Assembly (NCBI RefSeq): GCF_035440685.1 | Contig: NZ_DAORMW010000002.1 | From: Accumulibacter appositus | GTDB lineage: Bacteria; Pseudomonadota; Gammaproteobacteria; Burkholderiales; Rhodocyclaceae | Length of the DNA stretch: 64,000 nt | Strand: one strand, 5' to 3' | Part shown: piece by piece, positions 9,282 to 17,557 of the stretch | How the letters are laid out: the number at the start of each line of letters is the position of its first letter | Numbering within the stretch: position 1 is the stretch's first letter | Made by a program: the position numbers and the translations under genes | The notes under the pieces: model-generated | Databases searched by the model: none | What the model was told of the DNA's origin: nothing | The model's input: only the letters and a program-made list of their open reading frames with translations

Positions 9282-9946
9282 CGATAGGGCAGCGGCGAGA
9301 GGGGCGACTCGCGGGTCGTGGACGCGGTCTTCGGGTAATGGACGCCGGCTTCGGTCACCATCGCGTCCAGGCGCTGGTCGTGCGGCTCGGGCACGATGGA
9401 GTCCAGCCGGGCCAGCTCGAATCCCACGCCCACCACCAGCGGTCGCGGCAAAAGGGACGCCAGGGTACGGTCAAAATAGCCGCCACCGTAACCGATGCGG
9501 TAGCCGGCGGCATCGAAACCGTTCACCGGCAGCAGCAGGGCCCCAGGAGTCAGAAAGGCTCCGCAGGCCGGCGTCGGGATGCCATAGCGGTCGGGGAACA
9601 TCGCCGTGCCCACTGACCAGGCGCGAAAAGCCAGCCCCCGCTGTTCGTCGATCACCACCGGCAGCAAGGCCTGAAAGCCCGCTTTGCCGGCGCGAGCCCA
9701 TTCGTCGATCAGCGGTCGCAGGTCCGCTTCATTCCTCACCGGCCAGCAAAAACCGACAGCCAGCGCCGATAACTGCGGAAAACCATCGCGCAGATGCGTG
9801 CAGACCCGACTGGAAAGCTGCGCACACTCGTCGGCAGTCAGCGCCAGTCGGCGCTCGAGCAGACTCTTGCGCAGCAAGCGACGGGCAGCGAAGCGCTCGT
9901 CGGCAACGCCATCGATGGGGATTGCCTGCGTAGGTCCAGTGGCCAT
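9278..9946 (-). CDS. 5-formyltetrahydrofolate cyclo-ligase
   Basis: A 222-residue enzyme converting 5-formyl-THF to 5,10-methenyl-THF with ATP, recycling a folate by-product. Seen: the N-terminal helix with LLRKSLLERR, the GFCWPVRNEADLRPL region, PVNGFD, and the ATP-binding YRIGYGGGYFDRTL loop, all characteristic of the YgfA/Fau family. The length is somewhat over the usual 180-200 residues. The last residues (STTRESPLSPLPYR) resemble repeat-derived coding sequence, although the recognised repeat starts only at the stop codon. Divergent from the transglycosylase gene, with a 44-base gap. Confidence 0.92.
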   Translation of the reverse strand: MATGPTQAIPIDGVADERFAARRLLRKSLLERRLALTADECAQLSSRVCTHLRDGFPQLSALAVGFCWPVRNEADLRPLIDEWARAGKAGFQALLPVVIDEQRGLAFRAWSVGTAMFPDRYGIPTPACGAFLTPGALLLPVNGFDAAGYRIGYGGGYFDRTLASLLPRPLVVGVGFELARLDSIVPEPHDQRLDAMVTEAGVHYPKTASTTRESPLSPLPYR

Positions 9947-9990
9947 GTGATATGCTCGAAACAGATACTCTCCCGGAAATTCAGCTTACC

Positions 9991-11973
9991 ATGAAGTTTC
10001 GCCACGCCCTCCGCTACGCCTTTCGCCGCAGCGCCCAGGTCACCCTACCGATCATCCTCAGTGCCTGCTTTCTGGCCCCGCTCAGCGTCCTGGCGAGCGG
10101 CGCAGACGAACAGTTTCTGGCCGCACGCAGCGCCGCACGTAACGGCGACAAGGTCCGGCTGGAGCAACTGGCGGCTACGCTGCAGAATTACGAACTGGCG
10201 TCCTACGTCGATTACTGGCAGCTTCTCCTCGACTTAAAGGAAGCCGATCCGGCCACCGTCGCGGCATTCCTGGACCGCAACCCGAACAGCTACGTCGCCG
10301 AGAAGCTGCGCACAGACTGGCTCCGGCAAACCGGCAAGCAGCAAGAATGGGCAGCGTTCGACCGCGAATTCCCGAGTCTGCTGCAGCCGCCTCCACAGGA
10401 CATCGCCTGCTATTCGCTGCAAAGCCGGCGAGCCCAGGGCGACCCGCGGACGCTCGACGACGCCTTGCCCCTGTGGTTGACCCTGCTCGAACCTCCGGAA
10501 CCCTGCTACCCGGTACTCGAGGCACTGATTCTCGAAAAGCGCGTCCTTGCCGACGCCGTCTGGGCGCGAATCCGCAATCAGTTCGAGGCCAACAAGACCA
10601 CCGCCGCGGCGTACAGCATGAACTACCTGCCGCCCAGCCAGACGCCGGACAAGAGCCTGGCGCAAACCATCATCGGCGCACCGCTGCCCTGGCTGATCAG
10701 ACTGCCGAGCGACTTTTCCGGCAACCGCATGCAGCGCCAACTAGCCATCCTCGGCATTCAGCGCATTGCCCGCAACGACCCACGCATGGCGGCACAACAG
10801 CTGCAACGGATCGCGTCTTCGCTGAGCGAGGAGGAACAGGGCTGGGCGTGGACTCAGATCGGCCGCCAGGCGGCGCAGGACCATATGCCCGAGGCCATCG
10901 AGTGGTACCGCAAAGGTGGCGATACACCGCTCTCCGATGACGTGGCGGAATGGAAGGTGCGTGCGGCGCTGCGCGTCCAGGACTGGGGCGCCGTGCGCTC
11001 GACGATCGAAGCCATGGCGCCGGAACTGGCCGCACAAACGGCCTGGGTCTACTGGCTGGGCCGGGCCTACCGCGCCGGCGGCCGGCTGGCCGAGGCCGAC
11101 GCGCAGTTCGCGAAAATTGCCGGCCAGCCCGACTTTTACGGCAACTTGGCCAGCGACGATCTTGGCCAGCCGATTGCTCCACCGCCGCAGGCATCACCAC
11201 CGAGCCGGGAAGAGCTGGCGGCGGTACAGGCCAAGCCCGGCGTGCAGCGTGCACTACTCTTCTTTCGCCTGAACCTGCGCTCGGAAGCGGTCCGGGAATG
11301 GAACTGGTCGCTGCGTGGAATGAGTGACCGGGAGCTGCTCAGCGCATCCACGATCGCCTTGCGCGCTGACATTTACGACCGCGCGATCGCCACCGCCGAC
11401 CGTACCCGTGAGGAACACGACTATTCGCTGCGCTACCTGGCGCCATTCGGCGATCAGGTGCGACCGGCGGCGCGCAACCAGGCGCTCGACGATGCCTGGG
11501 TCTATGGCCTGATGCGCCAGGAGAGCCGCTTTGTGAGCAATGCGCGCTCAGGGGCCGGCGCTTCCGGGCTGATGCAGCTGATGCCCGCGACCGCCAAATG
11601 GGTAGCCGGCAAGATCGGCCTCAAGAGCTACCACCAAGGCCAAGTCAACGACACCGAAACCAATTTGCTGCTCGGTACCAGCTACATGCGGCTGGTTCTC
11701 GAGGATCTCGACAATCACCCGGTGCTCGCCTCCGCCGCGTACAACGCCGGCCCAGGTCGAGCCCGCAGGTGGCGTGCCGACGTAGCGCTGGAAGGGGCAA
11801 TCTACGCGGAAACAATTCCTTTCAGCGAAACCAGGGATTACGTAAAGAAGGTCATGAGCAACTCGGTTTATTACTCGGCGCTCTTCGATGGCCGCCCACA
11901 AACGCTCAAGAATCGGCTCGGGGTGATTGCTCCGCGCACCGGCGGCGAAGCCAAGGGCAGGGAATTGCCTTAA
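9991..11973 (+). CDS. slt: Soluble lytic murein transglycosylase (Slt70-like)
   Basis: A 661-residue periplasmic enzyme that cleaves the MurNAc-GlcNAc bond of peptidoglycan, leaving 1,6-anhydro ends. It has a basic N-terminus and hydrophobic signal (about 1-34), then a long alpha-helical superhelix region. The C-terminal goose-type lysozyme domain has the catalytic glutamate E511 in RQESRF, followed by SGASGLMQLMPATA-type and NLLLGTSYM blocks and the YNAGPGRARRW motif. The length is close to E. coli Slt70 (645 aa). The start is at 9991; an in-frame ATG at 9952 would put 13 extra residues before the signal. Confidence 0.93.
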   Translation: MKFRHALRYAFRRSAQVTLPIILSACFLAPLSVLASGADEQFLAARSAARNGDKVRLEQLAATLQNYELASYVDYWQLLLDLKEADPATVAAFLDRNPNSYVAEKLRTDWLRQTGKQQEWAAFDREFPSLLQPPPQDIACYSLQSRRAQGDPRTLDDALPLWLTLLEPPEPCYPVLEALILEKRVLADAVWARIRNQFEANKTTAAAYSMNYLPPSQTPDKSLAQTIIGAPLPWLIRLPSDFSGNRMQRQLAILGIQRIARNDPRMAAQQLQRIASSLSEEEQGWAWTQIGRQAAQDHMPEAIEWYRKGGDTPLSDDVAEWKVRAALRVQDWGAVRSTIEAMAPELAAQTAWVYWLGRAYRAGGRLAEADAQFAKIAGQPDFYGNLASDDLGQPIAPPPQASPPSREELAAVQAKPGVQRALLFFRLNLRSEAVREWNWSLRGMSDRELLSASTIALRADIYDRAIATADRTREEHDYSLRYLAPFGDQVRPAARNQALDDAWVYGLMRQESRFVSNARSGAGASGLMQLMPATAKWVAGKIGLKSYHQGQVNDTETNLLLGTSYMRLVLEDLDNHPVLASAAYNAGPGRARRWRADVALEGAIYAETIPFSETRDYVKKVMSNSVYYSALFDGRPQTLKNRLGVIAPRTGGEAKGRELP

Positions 11974-12013
11974 AATCATGTTTTCTCGACCCTCATTTCA
12001 CCGGTAGGACGCT

Positions 12014-12979
12014 ATGGAACTCAAGAACGTGCTGTTGATCGGCGGCAGTGGTTTTGTCGGCGGCTGGATTGCCAGCGCCCTTTCACAACGCGGCGTACGG
12101 GTGACGATAGCCACTCGCCACCGTGACAACACCAAAAAACTGATCATGCTGCCAACGGTTGAGATGGTCGAAGCCAAGGTGCATGATCAACAGGCGCTTG
12201 TCGAACTCATGCGTGGCCAGGATGCTGTCATCAACCTGGTCGGTATCCTCCACGACCGGGATTCGCGCCTGCCTTACGGCAAGGGTTTCGCCGCGGCGCA
12301 TGTCGAGCTGCCGAAAAAGATCATCGCAGCCATGAAAGAGAGCGGCGTGCGTCGCCTGGTGCACATGAGTGCGCTCAATGCCACCCACGACGGGGTGTCG
12401 GAATACCTGCGCTCGAAGGGCGACGGCGAAGCCGCGGTACAGGCGGCGATCGGCGAGCTGGATGTCACCGTGTTCCGCCCATCGGTAATTTTCGGACCGG
12501 ACGACGTCTTCCTCAACGTGTTTGCCAAGTTTCTGAAGCTTTTCCCGATCTTCCCGCTCGGCGGCGGTTCGGCGCGCTTCCAGCCGGTTTATGTCGGCGA
12601 CGTGGCGAAAGCCTTTTGCGACAGCCTTGGCGATCGCAATACCTTTGGCCAGACTTACGATCTCTGTGGTCCCAAGGTCTATTCGCTTCGCGAACTGGTC
12701 GAGTACACCGCACGACTGATCGGCAAATCGCGCCGCATCATCGACCTTGGCAACGGTGGCTGGGCCTACCTGCAGGCCGGCCTGCTGTGGCTGCTGCCGA
12801 AACCACCGATGTCGCCGGACAACCTGCGCTCGATGGACGTCGATAGCGTCACCGATGGAACCCATGACTATCCGGGCTGGCAGCCAACGGCCCTTGAAGC
12901 CGTGGCGCCGAGCTATCTGTCGCCGACCGAGATTGGCCAGTTTCGCCTGGACCGCTATCGCCTTCGTGCCGGTCGCTGA
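12014..12979 (+). CDS. NAD(P)-binding epimerase-like protein, NDUFA9 type
   Basis: A 321-residue atypical SDR protein. The N-terminal Rossmann motif GGSGFVGGW binds the dinucleotide; NLVGILHD, HMSALNA and RPSVIFGPDD mark it as the complex I NDUFA9 / YfcH-like group rather than a sugar epimerase. Bacterial members are poorly characterised; links to quinone or complex I assembly are inferred from the mitochondrial relative. It follows slt by 40 bases and precedes cca by 57, a layout I recognise from Rhodocyclaceae. Confidence 0.85.
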   Translation: MELKNVLLIGGSGFVGGWIASALSQRGVRVTIATRHRDNTKKLIMLPTVEMVEAKVHDQQALVELMRGQDAVINLVGILHDRDSRLPYGKGFAAAHVELPKKIIAAMKESGVRRLVHMSALNATHDGVSEYLRSKGDGEAAVQAAIGELDVTVFRPSVIFGPDDVFLNVFAKFLKLFPIFPLGGGSARFQPVYVGDVAKAFCDSLGDRNTFGQTYDLCGPKVYSLRELVEYTARLIGKSRRIIDLGNGGWAYLQAGLLWLLPKPPMSPDNLRSMDVDSVTDGTHDYPGWQPTALEAVAPSYLSPTEIGQFRLDRYRLRAGR

Positions 12980-13036
12980 GCCAATCGCCAAGGCAGGCAG
13001 CGCGCCGCAGCAGCAGGCGGCCTCGGCGCTGATCTG

Positions 13037-14269
13037 ATGGAAATCTTCACCGTCGGCGGGGCGATCCGCGACGAGTTGCTCGGCCTGCCGGTTCAGGATC
13101 GTGACTACGTGGTGGTCGGCAGTTCGCCCGAGGAAATGCTGGCCCGCGGCTTCAAACCCGTCGGCAAGGATTTCCCGGTCTTCCTGCACCCGCAGTCGCG
13201 CGCCGAATACGCGCTGGCGCGAAGCGAACGCAAGACGGGCCGCGGCTACAAGGGCTTTGCCTTTCGTGCCGCGCCAGAGGTCAGCCTGGGCGAGGATCTG
13301 GCGCGCCGCGATCTGACCATCAATGCCATTGCGCGCGGCGCCGACGGCCAGCTGATCGACCCCCACCATGGTCTCGACGATCTGGCGGCAGGCGTGCTGC
13401 GCCACGTCGGGCCGGCGTTCGTCGAAGACCCGGTGCGCGTTCTGCGCCTCGCGCGCTTCGCCGCGCGCTTTGCCGCTTTTACGGTCGCTCCGGAAACCAT
13501 GGCCATGGCGCAAGAAATGGTCGCCAACGGCGAGCTCGACCATCTGGTTGCCGAACGCGTCTGGCAGGAACTGGCCAAGGGCCTGATGGAGGACAAGCCA
13601 TCACGGATGTTCGAGGTACTGCGCGAATGCGGCGCGCTGGCCCGGCTGCTGCCGGAGCTGGAGCGCCTTTTCGGGGTACCGCAACGAGCCGAGATGCACC
13701 CCGAGATCGATACCGGGGTGCATGTGATGATGGTCGTCGACCAGTCTGCACAACACCACTACGGACTGCCGGTACGCCTCGCCGCGCTGCTCCATGACCT
13801 TGGCAAAGGCAGCACGCCGGCCGCCGATTTGCCGCGCCATCCAAACCACGAAGCGCGTAGCGTCGAACTGGTCAGGCAAGTTTGTGCGCGCCTCAAGGTG
13901 CCGCTCGAGTGCGCTGATCTGGCGCGGCTGGTCGCTCGCCATCACGGCGACATTCACCGCGCTGCGCAACTGGACCCGGCAAGCATGGTCGAGCTTCTCG
14001 AAAGCACCGATGCGCTGCGCCGCCCCGAACGCTTCGAGCGCTTTCTCGAAGCCTGTGCCTGTGACTTCCATGGTCGTCAGGGCTTCGAGGACGTTCCCTA
14101 TCCGGCGCCGGCGCTCTTCCGTCAGGCACTCGCACTGGCGCGCGGCGTCGATGCGGCAGCCATTGCGCGAAACTGCAGCGAGCCAGCAAGGATCGGCGCG
14201 CTGCTGCATGCGGAACGGGTAGCTGCGGTCAGGCAGGGGCTCGCCAAGCGCGCCAGCATCGCTTGGTGA
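13037..14269 (+). CDS. cca: CCA tRNA nucleotidyltransferase with HD domain
   Basis: A 410-residue class II CCA-adding enzyme that builds or repairs the 3' CCA of tRNA. Seen: VGGAIRDELLG (about 5-15) and QDRDYVVVG, the nucleotidyltransferase carboxylates; RRDLTINAIA (about 92-101); and EDPVRVLRLARFAARF, the nucleotide-recognition region. A C-terminal HD domain (LLHDLGKG, about 252-259, with a later ARHHGDIH) indicates the multifunctional form with 2',3'-cyclic phosphodiesterase and phosphatase activity. It begins with ATG directly after a short gap and ends an apparently cotranscribed run. Confidence 0.95.
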   Translation: MEIFTVGGAIRDELLGLPVQDRDYVVVGSSPEEMLARGFKPVGKDFPVFLHPQSRAEYALARSERKTGRGYKGFAFRAAPEVSLGEDLARRDLTINAIARGADGQLIDPHHGLDDLAAGVLRHVGPAFVEDPVRVLRLARFAARFAAFTVAPETMAMAQEMVANGELDHLVAERVWQELAKGLMEDKPSRMFEVLRECGALARLLPELERLFGVPQRAEMHPEIDTGVHVMMVVDQSAQHHYGLPVRLAALLHDLGKGSTPAADLPRHPNHEARSVELVRQVCARLKVPLECADLARLVARHHGDIHRAAQLDPASMVELLESTDALRRPERFERFLEACACDFHGRQGFEDVPYPAPALFRQALALARGVDAAAIARNCSEPARIGALLHAERVAAVRQGLAKRASIAW

Positions 14270-14695
14270 GCCGACCGAGCCCGGACCCTGCCTGCGCAAA
14301 GTAATAACGACGGAAAGTGAACAAACGCACAGACCGCGACCGAGCTTGCTGTTCCAATGCGGGCGTGTAATCGAATAAGCAATTGGAGGTTTGACGATCC
14401 GCGACACATGCTGTCGCGAAGGACTTTATCTGCCGTAGGGGTTCTGTGAGTGGAGCACGTTCGAGCCTCGGCAGAATTCGGAGGGCGCCAAAACGCGTGT
14501 GGTAGCATCCGCTTCCAGGATCCCGCCGCCACTTGAGCAGGCGGCTTTCGGTCGCTCCCAGCATGCGCCCACCGAGGACACCTCGCCACGATGAGATGCG
14601 CGGCGATAGCATGCAGACTGAGCCTGCGCCAAGCGACCTGCATGGCGGCGCAACTATCGACAACTCCCTTACGAGAAGGCACCGACACCTTGCCC
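14270..14695 (+). other. 426-base region before the MBOAT cassette
   Basis: I see no convincing gene here. An in-frame extension of the next gene back to 14591 uses AGA, ATA and TTA codons that are rare in neighbouring genes, so it is probably untranslated. A perfect 7-bp inverted repeat, CGCGACA/TGTCGCG with a 5-base loop, lies at 14400-14418. TGGTAGCAT at 14501-14509 is a weak extended -10 candidate. The region probably carries the promoter of the cassette. Confidence 0.4.
14400..14418. repeat. Perfect inverted repeat, possible operator
   Basis: CGCGACA-CATGC-TGTCGCG, 7-bp arms. No T-run follows on either strand, so a terminator is unlikely. It lies about 280 bases upstream of the MBOAT-SGNH start and could be a protein-binding site. 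Confidence 0.35.
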
Positions 14696-17245
14696 ATGGA
14701 TAGTACACCTACGTTCACTGCCACGAAACTCGGCAACAGCACCGCAGCAGCGAGTGAATCACACGGCCGCATTCGGATGCGCGATTTCGCGATTGTTGCC
14801 GCGCAGCTGATCCTGGTGTTGCTGCTGCTGCGCCAGTTCCAGATTGAAAGCCCTGCTTTCCGTATCCTCGCGATGCTGGCATTTGCCGGCTTCGCGGTGC
14901 ACTCCTTCCTGCCTCTGCCCGCACGCCTGCCTTTCTTCACCGCCCTCAGCCTGATCTCCATTCCACTGACTCTAGGCCTGGCGAACGGTGCTTGGCTCAT
15001 TGGCATCGGTTTCGTGCTCATCGCCGCATGTCACCTGCCGCTATCGTTTCGCATTCGCGGCCTCATCCTGCTGGGTCTAGGCGTGCTGTTGATCACGCAA
15101 CGCGCGACGCTACTGCCCACGCCCTGGTCAGAGGCCATCTGGCCAATCCTCGGCGCGATGTTCATGTTTCGGCTGATCGCCTATTTCTACGACCTGCGCC
15201 ACGACAAGACGCCGGTCACCCCGGCCCAGTCCGCCAGCTACTTCTTCATGCTCCCCAACGCCTGTTTTCCGTTGCTGCCAGTCATCGACTTCAAGACCTA
15301 CCGGCGCAGCCACTACAGCGGTGATGCCTACCTTACCTATCAGAAGGGCGTCGACTGGATCGTCCGCGGCATCGTGCACCTCATTCTTTACCGCTACTTC
15401 TACTACCACGTTACCCTGGCCCCTTCGGAAGTAACCGGACCGGCACAATTTCTGCAATACGTAGTCGCCAATTTCATGCTCTACCTACGCGTTTCAGGCC
15501 TCTTTCACTTGATCGTCGGGATCGTGCATCTGTTCGGCTTCAATCTCCCGGAGACGCACAATCGCTATCTCCTGGCGGCCAGCTTCACCGATTTCTGGCG
15601 CCGCATCAATATTTACTGGAAAGACTTCATGCAGAAGATCTTCTACTTTCCAGCGGTGTTCGCCTTGAAGCGCTTCGGCACCAACAACGCCATCATCATC
15701 GCCACGCTTTATGTCTTCCTGCTCACCTGGCTATTGCACTCCTACCAATGGTTCTGGCTGCGCGGCACCTGGCTCCTGGCCTGGCATGACATGCTTTTCT
15801 GGGCCGTGCTCGGCGTACTGGTGGTCGCGAATTCGCTCTACGAAATAAAGCACGGCCGCAGCCGCAGCCTCAGCAAGAAGAAAAAGAGCTGGCAGAGCAC
15901 CGCGCTCACCATCGCCAAAACCTACGCTACGTTCTGGTTCATCGCCATCCTCTGGTCATTCTGGACCAGTGAGTCGATCGTCGACTGGCTTGCCCTGTGG
16001 TCAGCCTGGACCGGGTCATACACCGCTGAAGCCCTGCTGTTTCCGCTACTCAGCCTGCTGGTCATCGTGCTCGGTAGCCTGAGCCTGCCGGAGACGGCAA
16101 CGGCCACCATGGCCGCCAAGGGGCATCGCCCGTGGGCGCTCGACCGCGCCATCACCATCGCCTTGGCGCTGGGGCTGGTGCTGATTTCGATGGAAGGCGT
16201 GCATACCCGGGTCAGCAATGAATTCGGGAATCTGGTGAGCTCGCTGCGCTCGGCTCACCTGAGTCGTCTCGACAACGCCAAGCTCGAACGCGGCTACTAC
16301 GAAGGCCTGCTCTCGGTGGACCGTTTCAACTCACAACTGTGGGAGGTCTACTCGAAGAAACCGGCAAACTGGCTCGACGTCGAGAACGCCGGCTTGAAAC
16401 GCTTCGTCGACAATTTCGCCCAGAACGAGCTGATTCCGTCCTTCGTCTCGACAACCAAGTACGGGACGGTGTCCACCAATCGCTGGGGAATGCGCGATCA
16501 GGACTACACGCAGGCACGTCCGGCCGACACGCTTCGCGCTGCCGTGCTGGGTCCTTCGACGGTCATGGGCTGGGGCGTCGGTGACGGAGCAACCTTCGAG
16601 GCACTTCTGGAGGAGCGCTTGGGCCGCGAGCCGGTCAGCAGCGCATTCAAGCACGTCGAGCTGCTGAATATGGGCGTGCCGGGCTACCAACCTCCACAGC
16701 AGTTGGTCGCTTTCGACAACGTTCTGGATCTGCAGCCAAACGCCATCCTTTACGTCGCCGCCGGCCGCGAGATCAGCCGCTCAGCCGATTACCTCGCCGA
16801 GGCAGTCGAGAAGCGCTTGCCGATTCCCTACCCGGCCCTGGCGGCAATCGTCGACCAGTCAGGCGCAAGCGCGGGAATGGAGAAGGCGGAAGCGCTCAAG
16901 CTCCTGAAACCGTATGGCGCCGCAATCCTGCAAGCCGTTTACGGTGAGATCGCAGGACGATCAGCCGAATTGGGCATTCGACCGGTGTGGGTCTTCCTGC
17001 CACAGGTCCGTGGCGGCAGCTGGCAGGAAGAAACGCCAGAGACCGTGCGCATAGCCCGCGATGCGGGCTTCGCAGTGATCAACCTCGCCGATGTCTACCA
17101 GGGCCACGACATCGATACCTTGCGCCTGGCCGAGTGGGACGACCATCCCAATGAACTCGGCCATCAACTGGTCGCCGATGCACTATACCGGGCCCTGCAA
17201 AAAGACCCGGCGATACTCTTCGGCAGCACGGCTGCCACCAAGTAA
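14696..17245 (+). CDS. MBOAT O-acyltransferase fused to SGNH-like domain (DltB-DltD-like)
   Basis: An 849-residue protein. The first 520 or so residues hold about 12 membrane segments. Within them, FTDFWRRINIYWKDFMQK and a membrane histidine, H348 in TWLLHSYQWF, are the MBOAT hallmarks. The C-terminal 300 residues, predicted outside the inner membrane, look SGNH-like: GPST with S621 in the nucleophile block, NMGVPGY, and DDHPNELGH (816-824) at the end. DltB (MBOAT) and DltD (SGNH) do these jobs as two proteins in D-alanylation systems; here they are one chain. The next genes encode a carrier, a ligase and a dehydrogenase, so the inferred role is to move a carrier-bound acyl group across or at the membrane to an exported acceptor. 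The acceptor is unknown. Confidence 0.85.
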   Translation: MDSTPTFTATKLGNSTAAASESHGRIRMRDFAIVAAQLILVLLLLRQFQIESPAFRILAMLAFAGFAVHSFLPLPARLPFFTALSLISIPLTLGLANGAWLIGIGFVLIAACHLPLSFRIRGLILLGLGVLLITQRATLLPTPWSEAIWPILGAMFMFRLIAYFYDLRHDKTPVTPAQSASYFFMLPNACFPLLPVIDFKTYRRSHYSGDAYLTYQKGVDWIVRGIVHLILYRYFYYHVTLAPSEVTGPAQFLQYVVANFMLYLRVSGLFHLIVGIVHLFGFNLPETHNRYLLAASFTDFWRRINIYWKDFMQKIFYFPAVFALKRFGTNNAIIIATLYVFLLTWLLHSYQWFWLRGTWLLAWHDMLFWAVLGVLVVANSLYEIKHGRSRSLSKKKKSWQSTALTIAKTYATFWFIAILWSFWTSESIVDWLALWSAWTGSYTAEALLFPLLSLLVIVLGSLSLPETATATMAAKGHRPWALDRAITIALALGLVLISMEGVHTRVSNEFGNLVSSLRSAHLSRLDNAKLERGYYEGLLSVDRFNSQLWEVYSKKPANWLDVENAGLKRFVDNFAQNELIPSFVSTTKYGTVSTNRWGMRDQDYTQARPADTLRAAVLGPSTVMGWGVGDGATFEALLEERLGREPVSSAFKHVELLNMGVPGYQPPQQLVAFDNVLDLQPNAILYVAAGREISRSADYLAEAVEKRLPIPYPALAAIVDQSGASAGMEKAEALKLLKPYGAAILQAVYGEIAGRSAELGIRPVWVFLPQVRGGSWQEETPETVRIARDAGFAVINLADVYQGHDIDTLRLAEWDDHPNELGHQLVADALYRALQKDPAILFGSTAATK

Positions 17246-17296
17246 GTCAATGCGGCAACTTTCACCCCCGAGTCATTCCCCCACCGGAGCCAAGTC

Positions 17297-17557
17297 ATGA
17301 CCGACACCCTCACCCAAGCCATCAAGGACTTCATCATGGAGGAATTCCTCCCCGGCGAGGACCCCGACGAGCTCACCACAACGACCCCGCTGATCAGCGG
17401 CGGCATCCTGGACTCGATCGCCACGCTCAAGCTGGTGATGTTCATGGAGGAAAAGTACAGCGTGAACTTCGAACCTCACGAGGTCGACAAGGAACACCTC
17501 GACAACCTGGAGAGTATCGTCAAGCTGGTGCTGTCCAAGAACCCAACGGGGGCCTGA
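17297..17557 (+). CDS. Acyl/peptidyl carrier protein
   Basis: An 86-residue carrier protein with the phosphopantetheine serine at S40 in GGILDSIATLKL. It is acidic and has the four-helix carrier pattern. It sits 51 bases after the MBOAT gene, with CGGAG before the ATG, and its stop overlaps the next start (ATGA). Stand-alone carriers of this size beside an adenylation enzyme include DltC and PltL/RedO. By context it should accept the aminoacyl group made by the next gene and present it to the dehydrogenase and then the MBOAT protein. A phosphopantetheinyl transferase must be supplied from elsewhere, as none is in the window. Confidence 0.92.
   Translation: MTDTLTQAIKDFIMEEFLPGEDPDELTTTTPLISGGILDSIATLKLVMFMEEKYSVNFEPHEVDKEHLDNLESIVKLVLSKNPTGA

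Noticed and set aside
12083..13543. 486-codon open frame on the minus strand
   Set aside because: It is the shadow of the NDUFA9-like gene and cca; no domain features.
14391..14430. TTGACG as a -35 element in the region before the MBOAT cassette
   Set aside because: No -10-like hexamer lies at 16-18 bases; the inverted repeat occupies that position.
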